A stretch of 15,840 bases of DNA from Caryophanales bacterium UBA6331 (GTDB taxonomy: Bacteria > Bacillota_I > Bacilli_A > RF39 > UBA660): assembly GCA_002438065.1 (NCBI GenBank), contig DJSP01000005.1, positions 1-15,840 on the forward strand, written 5' to 3'. The stretch's first letter is position 1, and each line of letters starts with the position of its first letter. The notes below the pieces were generated by a model. That model saw only the letters and a list, made by a program, of their open reading frames with translations. It searched no databases and was not told where the DNA came from. The position numbers were made by a program, and so were the translations under genes. Below, piece after piece: positions 8,708-14,003 of the stretch.

Positions 8708-8731
8708 GGATAGAGAAATCTATCTTTTTTT
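8708..8731 (+). terminator. Terminator of the pilus operon
   Basis: GATAGA (8709-8714) and TCTATC (8719-8724) form a stem with a GAAA loop, followed by seven T. It lies immediately after the last sortase gene. A near copy of the same hairpin occurs at 11594-11616. Confidence 0.8.
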
Positions 8732-8758
8732 GGAGTGATTGATAAGAAAATGTGATTC

Positions 8759-8864
8759 CATTCCGAAAAAGTCAACACTTCATTCCGAAAAAGTCAGTAT
8801 GCTTACTTCGAAAAAGTCAATATATTTAATTCGAAAAAGTCAATATGTTTAGTTTAAAAAAGTC
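8759..8864. repeat. Left array: five units of a 22-23 bp periodic motif
   Basis: The motif TTCCGAAAAAGTCA occurs at 8761 and 8783, with degenerate copies near 8806 (CTTCGAAAAAGTCA), 8829 (ATTCGAAAAAGTCA) and 8852 (TTTAAAAAAGTC). The GTC landmarks fall at 8771, 8793, 8816, 8839 and 8862, so the period is 22, 23, 23 and 23 bp. Units degrade towards the ATPase gene. The array sits between the pilus terminator and the terminator of the minus-strand ATPase gene. It therefore belongs to neither transcript and cannot be the promoter of either. Confidence 0.9.
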
Positions 8865-8890
8865 GTAAACTAAAATAGTAAGGGATATAT

Positions 8891-8928
8891 AAAAAATGGT
8901 GTATAATTCAAATTATTACGCCATTTTT
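8891..8928 (-). terminator. Terminator of the minus-strand ATPase gene, possibly bidirectional
   Basis: AAAAAATGGTGTA (8891-8903) pairs with TTACGCCATTTTT (8916-8928 region), with one G-U pair and an AT-rich loop. On the minus strand the hairpin is followed by a run of T. It lies 14 bases beyond the ATPase stop. Confidence 0.7.
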
Positions 8929-8942
8929 ACTTAAAATTTTTT

Positions 8943-10169
8943 TTAGTTATTATTTTCATCTTTTAAATTTATAACAGAAGATATTGGTATAATATAATTA
9001 GTATCATCTAAATGCATTAATTTATCATAACAGCAAATTATACCACCATTTCCAATATTTTTATTTGTATTATATAATTTATTAAAATTCTTAATCATGC
9101 TATTTGTAGGGTTAGATGTTTTTTTAATTTCAAATGGATAAATTGTATTATTTTTTTCAAATATTAAATCTATTTCATTTTTTTCTTTATCTCTATAATA
9201 TGAAATGTTAAGTTTTTTTCCTAATGCGCTATATGATTTAACTAGTTCAGATATTATAAACGTTTCTAAGTAATGTCCAGCAACACTACTTAATTGTAGA
9301 GAACGCGCGTCTTCCCAACCAGCAAGATATGCACATAATCCAGTGTCCATAAAAATTATTTTAGGCATATGAGTAATTCTTTTTAATTTATTTGACATAA
9401 AAGGGTCTAACAAATAAACAAGACCAGTTGTAATTAAAATGCTTAACCAATTCTTAATAGTTATGTCACTAACACCTACCTCCCTTGCAATATTTGAATA
9501 ATTTAATTGCTCGCCATTTCTCGAAGCAATGGCAACAAGAAATTGTCTAAAAGCAAGTTCATTGCCAATTTGTGTTAACTGTCTTATATCTCTTTCAATG
9601 TAAGTGTTTATATATGATTTAAAGAAAATATCTCTATTTATTTTTTCTTGCACGATAAGTTCAGGCATTCCACCATTAAAAATAATTTCATATAATTTAT
9701 TAACATCTATATAATCTGATTTTTTTAAATTTATTGGATCAAATAAACAAGCATTTACATTATCAACGATTTCTGAATAAGTAAAACTATTTAAATTCAA
9801 AATACCGACTCTTCCTGCTAACGATTCAGATACATTTTTCATTAAATTAAATTGTTGAGAACCAGTTAACCAATATTGTCCTTTGTCTGATGATGAGTCT
9901 ACAATCATTTTTATATATGGAAATAATTCAGGGGCATATTGAGCTTCATCAATAAATAGTCTTCCAGGAAATTCCTCTAAAAATCCTTTTGGATTACTTT
10001 TTGCTTTTCGTCTTAATATTTCATCATCTAAAGTTATATATGTCATATTTTTAGGCATTAATTCTTTCAATAAAGTAGTTTTACCAACTTGTCTAGGACC
10101 AGTAACTAATATTACTTTAAAAGTTTCATTTAAATTTAAAATTATATCGTGTGCTAAACGTTTTTTCAT
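8943..10169 (-). CDS. AAA ATPase with DUF4143, flanked by repeat arrays
   Basis: An intact 408-residue AAA_14/DUF4143 ATPase. Walker A GPRQVGKT is at 24-31, Walker B LFIDEAQ at 71-77 and the sensor TGSQQF at 102-107. A helix-turn-helix-like segment in DUF4143 spans about 223-246 (NIAREVGVSDITIKNWL). The end has a PD-(D/E)XK-like pattern: E332/D334 in NEIDLIF, then E347 and K349 in YPFEIKK. The start was set at the ATG complementary to 10167-10169, because GGTGAT precedes it and family members begin MKKR-like. An in-frame ATG 45 bases upstream (10212-10214) lies inside the repeat array, overlaps the -35 box, and is not used here. The gene stands alone, with its own promoter and terminator. Cellular role unknown. 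Confidence 0.9.
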   Translation of the reverse strand: MKKRLAHDIILNLNETFKVILVTGPRQVGKTTLLKELMPKNMTYITLDDEILRRKAKSNPKGFLEEFPGRLFIDEAQYAPELFPYIKMIVDSSSDKGQYWLTGSQQFNLMKNVSESLAGRVGILNLNSFTYSEIVDNVNACLFDPINLKKSDYIDVNKLYEIIFNGGMPELIVQEKINRDIFFKSYINTYIERDIRQLTQIGNELAFRQFLVAIASRNGEQLNYSNIAREVGVSDITIKNWLSILITTGLVYLLDPFMSNKLKRITHMPKIIFMDTGLCAYLAGWEDARSLQLSSVAGHYLETFIISELVKSYSALGKKLNISYYRDKEKNEIDLIFEKNNTIYPFEIKKTSNPTNSMIKNFNKLYNTNKNIGNGGIICCYDKLMHLDDTNYIIPISSVINLKDENNN

Positions 10170-10185
10170 TATATCACCATAATTA

Positions 10186-10214
10186 ATATAACATAAGCAC
10201 TTTGAAAAAGTCAA
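10186..10214 (-). promoter_or_regulatory. Sigma-A promoter of the minus-strand ATPase gene, -35 inside a repeat unit
   Basis: Read on the minus strand, TTGACT (10214-10209) and TTATAT (10191-10186) are separated by exactly 17 bases; the -10 can also be read as an extended TG-T-TATATT. The -35 hexamer is part of a repeat unit (TTGACTTTTTC). A protein binding the repeat would therefore occlude or contact the promoter. The start codon lies 16 bases downstream of the -10, which implies a very short leader. Confidence 0.65.
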
Positions 10215-10258
10215 TATATATACTTTGAAAAAGTCAGAACTTCATTCCGGAAAAGTCG
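10199..10258. repeat. Right array: three units of the same 22-23 bp motif
   Basis: Units ACTTTGAAAAAGTCA (10199), ACTTTGAAAAAGTCA (about 10222) and ATTCCGGAAAAGTCG (10244) have GTC landmarks at 10210, 10233 and 10255, a period of 23 and 22 bp. They have the same orientation as the left array at 8759-8864, so the ATPase gene is bracketed by direct, not inverted, repeats. The units nearest the gene are again the most divergent from TTCCGAAAAAGTC. Confidence 0.9.
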
Positions 10259-10274
10259 AAAATTTATTGATTGT

Positions 10275-10326
10275 TGGAATACAAAAATATCATTTTTAAT
10301 AATTTTGTATTTTATGGAATACAAAA
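10275..10326. repeat. Two TGGAATACAAAA direct repeats plus an inverted half-copy
   Basis: TGGAATACAAAA occurs at 10275-10286 and 10315-10326, exactly 40 bp apart, each followed by a similar ATxxCATTT segment. TTTTGTATT (10303-10311) is the reverse complement of AATACAAAA (10318-10326), giving a 9-bp inverted repeat with a six-base loop. The group precedes the third ATPase gene, and the second copy abuts its -35 box. Confidence 0.8.
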
Positions 10327-10354
10327 TGACATTTGAATAAACTAGTTATATAAT
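10326..10354 (+). promoter_or_regulatory. Promoter of the third ATPase gene
   Basis: ATGACA (10326-10331) and TATAAT (10349-10354) are 17 bases apart. The -35 hexamer overlaps the end of the second TGGAATACAAAA repeat by one base and lies within its conserved extension. GAGGTGGT at 10363-10370 follows as ribosome binding site. Confidence 0.6.
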
Positions 10355-10365
10355 TATATTGTGAG

Positions 10366-10914
10366 GTGGTAGCATTAATTAAAAGAGAACTATATTTATC
10401 AAAAATAAGACCATTTTATTATTCTGATTTAATTAAAGTTATAGTAGGTATTAGAGGATCTGGAAAATCTACTATTATGATGCAAATTATAGATGAATTA
10501 AAAGAAAATAATATTTTGGATGAACAAATTATATATATTAATTTTGAATATAAAGAGTTTTCTTTTATTAAAAATGATGATGATTTATATGATTATATAA
10601 AGTCACTTATCAAAAATGATTCTAAGTATTATATATTTTTGGATGAAATTCAAAATGTAGTTAAATGGAAAAAAGCTGTTAATTCATTTAAAGCAAAAGA
10701 AAAATATTCCATTTTTATTACAGAATCAAATAGTGATTTATTATCCGGAGAACTAGCAACCAATATTGCTGGAAGATATGTTTCATTTAAAGTATATCCT
10801 TTTAATTTTTTTGAAGTTTGTAAGTTAAAAAATATTGAAAATAAAAATAAATATGAATTAAATTCTACATTTGATGATTATATTAAATGGGGGAGGACTT
10901 CCTCAAAGATTTGA
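10366..10914 (+). pseudogene. DUF4143-type AAA ATPase, 5' part of a frameshifted gene
   Basis: This is the N-terminal ATPase half of a third family member. The Walker A motif GIRGSGKST is at about residues 28-36 and Walker B YIFLDEIQ at 89-96. The sensor region reads FITESNSDLLSGELA; relatives usually have TGSN, so Gly is replaced by Glu. The frame leaves the family sequence at DDYIKWG and stops at TGA 10912-10914. The only canonical start in frame, GTG 10366, lies within its own Shine-Dalgarno-like GAGGTGGT. The family-like N-terminus (I-K-R-E-L-Y-L) begins just after, where TTA (10375) or ATT (10378) stands at proper spacing from that site. Shifting frame by one base at the G5 run 10889-10893 restores W-G-G-L-P-Q-R-F and joins the downstream part, giving about 400 residues in total, normal for the family. 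Start and frame are both damaged, so decay is likely. Confidence 0.8.
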
Positions 10915-11581
10915 ATTTAATGAAGAATCACAAATAAAAACATACTTATCAGATGTATATGATTCAATTATCGTAAAAGATATAATAAATAGATTTGAAA
11001 TAAAAGATTTAGATTTATTTAATAGAATAGTAGAATATATTGTTACAACTCCATCTGAAGTATTTTCTGCAGAGGCTTTAGCTAATTACTTATTAGAAAA
11101 AGAAAGTAGAGGAGTCTCTAAAAATACACTTTATAATTATTTAGAATATATGGTAAAAGGTAATTTAATTAATAAATGTGAAAGATATGACATTAGGGGA
11201 AAAAGAATTTTATCTGGAAGATACAAATATTATTTAACTGATTTAGGATTAGGAATGATTAAAAATATTAATAGAAGACCTCAATTGGGAGCATATCTAG
11301 AAAACATAGTATATAATGAACTTCTAGTTCGTGGATATGATGTCTCAGTAGGCAATATTCAAAATGGAGAAATTGATTTTATTGCAACTAAAGATAATAA
11401 AATAGAATATTATCAAGTAACATATGCATTAGCAACTGATGATGTAATTGAAAGAGAATTTGGTGCATACAAAAATATCGATGATAATTATCCTAAATAT
11501 GTTATATCAACTGATACATTTGATATGTCACAAAATGGAATAATTCATAAAAATATAATAGATTGGCTTTTAGATAGATAG
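10871..11581 (+). pseudogene. DUF4143-type AAA ATPase, 3' part of the frameshifted gene
   Basis: This is the DUF4143 half of the third ATPase. The family sequence resumes at GGLPQRFEF (about 10892) and runs to TAG 11579-11581. It includes QIKTYLSDVYDSIIVKDI, a helix-turn-helix-like stretch (SAEALANYLLEKESRGVSKNTLY is the core region) and the nuclease-fold-like end GEIDFIATKDNKIEYYQVTY. The ATG at 10871 has no ribosome site and lies inside the upstream half, so independent translation is unlikely unless coupled. The one-base offset from the 5' part is at the G5 run. Apart from that the frame is clean for 230 codons, which suggests a recent mutation, a phase-variable tract or a sequencing error rather than an old pseudogene. 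Confidence 0.8.
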
Positions 11582-11593
11582 ATTAGTATAATT

Positions 11594-11616
11594 GGATAGA
11601 AAAATCTATCCTTTTT
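11594..11616 (+). terminator. Terminator after the third ATPase gene
   Basis: GGATAGA (11594-11600) and TCTATCC (11605-11611) form a 7-bp stem with an AAAA loop, followed by five T. Over 17 bases it differs at one position from the hairpin at 8708-8724. Confidence 0.8.
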
Positions 11617-11634
11617 AAATAATTTATCAATGAA

Positions 11635-11655
11635 ATTTGCACAAAAGTTGCAAAT
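11635..11655. promoter_or_regulatory. Palindrome upstream of the RloAB-like operon
   Basis: ATTTGC (11635-11640) and GCAAAT (11650-11655) form an inverted repeat with a nine-base spacer, about 25 bases upstream of the -35 box. It could be an operator. Its core TGCACAAAAGTTGCAA resembles the GTGCAAAAAGGTGCAA repeat at the start of the window; common binding is only a guess. Confidence 0.4.
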
Positions 11656-11680
11656 ATTAACAATAAAATATAAAAAATAA

Positions 11681-11709
11681 TTGATTTAATGTAAAAAAAT
11701 ACATATAAT
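11681..11709 (+). promoter_or_regulatory. Promoter of the RloAB-like operon
   Basis: TTGATT (11681-11686) and TATAAT (11704-11709) are separated by 17 bases. Transcription would begin near 11716, just ahead of the GGAGG ribosome site at 11721-11725. Confidence 0.65.
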
Positions 11710-11734
11710 AATATTGAAATGGAGGAATTTTAAA

Positions 11735-12979
11735 TTGATATTAGAATTTAGTGTTAAAAACTTTTTATCATTTAAAGAGAAGGTAACATTTAGCATGTTA
11801 GCAAACTCAAATAAAGGATTAGATGATAATTATGTAGAATATAATGATAAAAAAATATTAAAAACATCTGCAATTTATGGTGCAAATGCTTCAGGTAAAA
11901 CTAATTTATTTCAAATTTTAACTAGTGTTATTTATATGTTAAGAAATTCAAATAATTTTAATATGAATTCTGAGTTGCCTATTGCACCATTTAAATTTGA
12001 TAAAAAAACAATTAATAAACCAAGTGAATTTGAAATAAAATTTATTGCCGAAAATATTCGTTATGTTTATGGATTTGTAGCAGATACGGATAAAATATAT
12101 GAAGAGTATTTATATTATTATCCAAGTGGAAGAGAAACAAAAATTTTTGATAGAACTAATACTAATGAGTATTCTTTTCCTCAAAAAGATGGAAGAATAT
12201 TAAATGATATTGCTTCTAAAAATGCAAAAAATAAATTTTTTATTGCAACTGCAACGAATTGGAATTATGAACAGACTAAAGTCCCATATAAATTTTTAAC
12301 TGTGGATATTAATACTTTTAATAATTTAAGTGGTCTTAGAGATTCAGCGATAAAAGAATATTTAAAAAATGATAAGGAATTAAAAAGTTTTACATTAGAA
12401 TTTTTGAAAAAATCAGATTTTAATATAGAGGATTATAAAGTTTTAGAAACTGATGTTCCTGAAGATTTATTAGCAACAATACCTGATTATATTAAAGCAG
12501 GAATAAATATGAAAGAAAAACTAAAAGTATTTACAGCATTTTTTAAACATATTGGATCTGATATTGAATTATCATACGAAGAAGAATCAATGGGAACTCA
12601 AATTGTTTTTTGCTTTATTCCATTTATAATGGATGCATTAAATAATAAGAAAATAGTTATAGTAGATGAACTTGATAAAAGTTTACACCCATATTTAGTT
12701 GAAATGATTGTTCAAATGTTTAATGACTTTAATATAAATAAAAATGGAGCTCAATTAATTTTTAATACTCATGACACTAATTTATTAAAATTAAACATTT
12801 TACGAAGAGATCAAATATGGTTTACAGAAAAAGATCATAATAATGGAATAAGTGATTTATATCCTTTAAGTGATTTTTCTGTAAGGAAAACAGAAAATAT
12901 TGAGAGAGGATATATGCTTGGTAGGTATGGTGCAGTACCATTTATCAAAAATGACTTTAATTTATGGGAAGAAGATTAG
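11735..12979 (+). CDS. RloA-like AAA ATPase (AAA_15/AAA_21, SMC/OLD-like)
   Basis: A 414-residue ATPase with the ABC/SMC-type bipartite nucleotide site. The N-terminus ILEFSVKNFLSFKEKVTFSMLA is typical of the family. Walker A GANASGKT is at 49-56, a signature-like ESMGTQ at 284-289, Walker B IVIVDELD at 307-314 and the H-loop NTHD at 344-347. In related two-gene defence modules such as PARIS (AriA), this kind of ATPase senses a phage protein and controls a TOPRIM partner. TTG 11735 was chosen because GGAGG (11721-11725) stands nine bases ahead and family members begin at this residue. An in-frame TTG at 11714 would precede the ribosome site. The gene overlaps the next by 16 bases. No truncation is visible. 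Confidence 0.88.
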   Translation: MILEFSVKNFLSFKEKVTFSMLANSNKGLDDNYVEYNDKKILKTSAIYGANASGKTNLFQILTSVIYMLRNSNNFNMNSELPIAPFKFDKKTINKPSEFEIKFIAENIRYVYGFVADTDKIYEEYLYYYPSGRETKIFDRTNTNEYSFPQKDGRILNDIASKNAKNKFFIATATNWNYEQTKVPYKFLTVDINTFNNLSGLRDSAIKEYLKNDKELKSFTLEFLKKSDFNIEDYKVLETDVPEDLLATIPDYIKAGINMKEKLKVFTAFFKHIGSDIELSYEEESMGTQIVFCFIPFIMDALNNKKIVIVDELDKSLHPYLVEMIVQMFNDFNINKNGAQLIFNTHDTNLLKLNILRRDQIWFTEKDHNNGISDLYPLSDFSVRKTENIERGYMLGRYGAVPFIKNDFNLWEED

Positions 12980-13596
12980 AACAAAATAGAAAAATTAGTG
13001 ATGATAGAATTAGAAAAATTAGAAAACCAAAAAGTAAAATATTAATAGCTGTAGAAGGAAAAAATAAAACAGAAAAATTATATTTTAATCATTTTGATGA
13101 TGGTAATAAAAATTATTCAATCTCATTTGCAAAAGGAAATTATACAGATCCATTAAATTTAGTTAAAATGTTAATTGAAGAAATTAAAAAGATAGGTTTA
13201 GATTTAACAGATGAAGATAAAGCCTACTGTGTATTTGATGTAGATGTTGACTTTGCAAAAAATAATTTAATAAATGAAGCAAAAAAACTTGCTGAAGAAA
13301 ACAATATTAAAGTTATAACTTCAACTCCTTCTATTGAATTATGGTTTTTACTTCACTATGAATATACTTCATCTAACATGAACAATAAAGAAGTGATTAA
13401 TAGATTAAGAAAACATTATCATGTTTATGATAAAAATGTTGATATTTATCCCAATATTTATAGTAATATGAGTGATGCAATAACAAATGCAAAAAAGTTA
13501 GAAAAATATCAATTAGAAAATGGTAAGATAATTGGCAATGTTGAAGCTAATCCAAATACCGAAATATACAAAATAGTTTTAGAATTACTTAACTAA
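12964..13596 (+). CDS. RloB-like TOPRIM-fold protein
   Basis: A 210-residue protein of the RloB family, the probable effector partner of the ATPase. TOPRIM-like features are visible: E31 in LIAVEGKNKTEKLYF, then the acidic strand F91-D92-V-D94-V-D96, and STPSIELWFLLHYE at about 120-133, a conserved RloB block. A basic N-terminus (RRLEQNRK, RIRKIRKPKSK) precedes the fold. RloA and RloB were first named as restriction-linked ORFs. The layout (ATPase then TOPRIM, overlapping genes) parallels PARIS, whose TOPRIM partner AriB carries DUF4435 instead. There is no good ribosome site, so translation is likely coupled to the ATPase. Nuclease activity and target are not shown by the sequence. Confidence 0.88.
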   Translation: MGRRLEQNRKISDDRIRKIRKPKSKILIAVEGKNKTEKLYFNHFDDGNKNYSISFAKGNYTDPLNLVKMLIEEIKKIGLDLTDEDKAYCVFDVDVDFAKNNLINEAKKLAEENNIKVITSTPSIELWFLLHYEYTSSNMNNKEVINRLRKHYHVYDKNVDIYPNIYSNMSDAITNAKKLEKYQLENGKIIGNVEANPNTEIYKIVLELLN

Positions 13597-13624
13597 AAAA
13601 ATAAACGCGGACTAAAAAAATAAA
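13592..13624. repeat. 14-bp direct repeat at the end of the RloB-like gene
   Basis: ACTAAAAAAATAAA occurs at 13592-13605, including the RloB stop codon, and again at 13611-13624, separated by CGCGG. It could be a slippage or insertion scar. Confidence 0.6.
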
Positions 13625-13636
13625 TCATTCGTTAGA

Positions 13637-13665
13637 TTGTTAATTATTAAGCAATAGTGTATAAT
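13637..13665 (+). promoter_or_regulatory. Strong promoter of a small transcription unit
   Basis: TTGTTA (13637-13642) and a perfect TATAAT (13660-13665) are 17 bases apart. Transcription would start near 13672 and run about 285 bases to the terminator at 13935-13958. No ordinary gene follows, so the product is a small RNA, a tRNA-like RNA, or a mRNA for a small peptide. Confidence 0.65.
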
Positions 13666-13799
13666 ATTGATTGTGCATTAGCAATTTAAATATGCATTTC
13701 TTGATAAAGGTGCTATTGGTACTATTGAAATACTTATTATCAGATTTTGAATTATTAATTGATATTTTATTATTGATTATTGATGAAGGAGGTATAATT

Positions 13800-13964
13800 G
13801 TGAAAATAGTTCCAAACAAGTGGTTAAAAAGGGGACTTGTGGTAGGTGTTACAATAGTTACCTATAATATAAATCAAGAAAGAAGTGCCCTGAAGAGGTT
13901 CAAATCCTCAACCTACCACCAATTTATAAAATATAAGAGAAGATTTTCTTCTTTTTTTAGTTGA
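13800..13964 (+). CDS. Possible 54-residue peptide overlapping the tRNA-like element
   Basis: GTG 13800 follows a full AAGGAGG (13786-13792) at ideal spacing and opens a 54-residue frame, MKIVPNKWLKRGLVVGVTIVTYN... with a short hydrophobic stretch and a basic C-terminal half. Against a real gene: the frame runs straight through the tRNA-like end and the terminator stem (its last residues RRFSSFFS come from the hairpin). No family is recognised. Both readings may hold if the leader peptide and RNA structure interact. The frame extends further upstream (to about 13671), but that part lacks a ribosome site and is not supported. Confidence 0.3.
   Translation: MKIVPNKWLKRGLVVGVTIVTYNINQERSALKRFKSSTYHQFIKYKRRFSSFFS
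13839..13921 (+). other. tRNA-like element: acceptor stem, T-arm and CCA end (remnant or attachment site)
   Basis: GTGGTAGGT (13839-13847) pairs perfectly over nine bases with ACCTACCAC (13911-13919). Inside the 3' side, GAGG-TTCAAAT-CCTC (13895-13909) is a typical T-arm, with one A-A mismatch at the base of its stem (13894/13910). The element ends ACCA at 13918-13921 like an encoded CCA tail. AAGTGGTTAAAAAGGGGAC (13818-13836) upstream resembles the D-arm of class II tRNAs (Ser, Leu, Tyr). However, no acceptor strand precedes it and no standard anticodon arm or D-arm fits between 13848 and 13893. It is thus not a normal tRNA. It may be a decayed tRNA, the tRNA 3' end left by an integration event, or a tRNA-mimicking RNA. 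Confidence 0.4.
13935..13958 (+). terminator. Terminator of the small transcription unit
   Basis: AGAAG (13938-13942) pairs with CTTCT (13948-13952), extended by G-U and A-T pairs to 13935/13955, with a five-base loop and a T tract to 13958. Confidence 0.6.
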
Positions 13965-13977
13965 TTTAATATATAAT
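13949..13977 (+). promoter_or_regulatory. Weak promoter candidate for the AlbA_2 gene
   Basis: A perfect TATAAT lies at 13972-13977, 26 bases before GTG 14004. The matching -35 with 17-base spacing would be TTCTTT (13949-13954), a poor hexamer that overlaps the upstream terminator. Confidence 0.35.
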
Positions 13978-14003
13978 ACATTATTGAAAATGGAAGTGAT
14001 ATT

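Noticed and set aside
8566..8778. 70-codon minus-strand frame over the second sortase gene end
   Set aside because: It is antisense to the conserved Cys/Arg end of the sortase and runs through the terminator and first repeat unit; no coding signal of its own.
8759..8864. CRISPR array
   Set aside because: The units are about 14 bp with 8-9 bp between them, degenerate, and there are no spacers of CRISPR length and no cas genes.
10167..10214. Longer N-terminus for the minus-strand ATPase from the ATG at 10214
   Set aside because: The extra 15 residues come from the repeat array and the promoter region, while the internal ATG has GGTGAT in front and matches the family start.
13671..13799. Upstream extension of the small GTG frame
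   Set aside because: No ribosome site and a low-complexity Leu/Ile run; only the part from GTG 13800 has a Shine-Dalgarno sequence.
13841..13921. Standard functional tRNA gene
   Set aside because: Acceptor and T-arm fit, but D-arm and a seven-base anticodon loop cannot be formed between 13848 and 13893.
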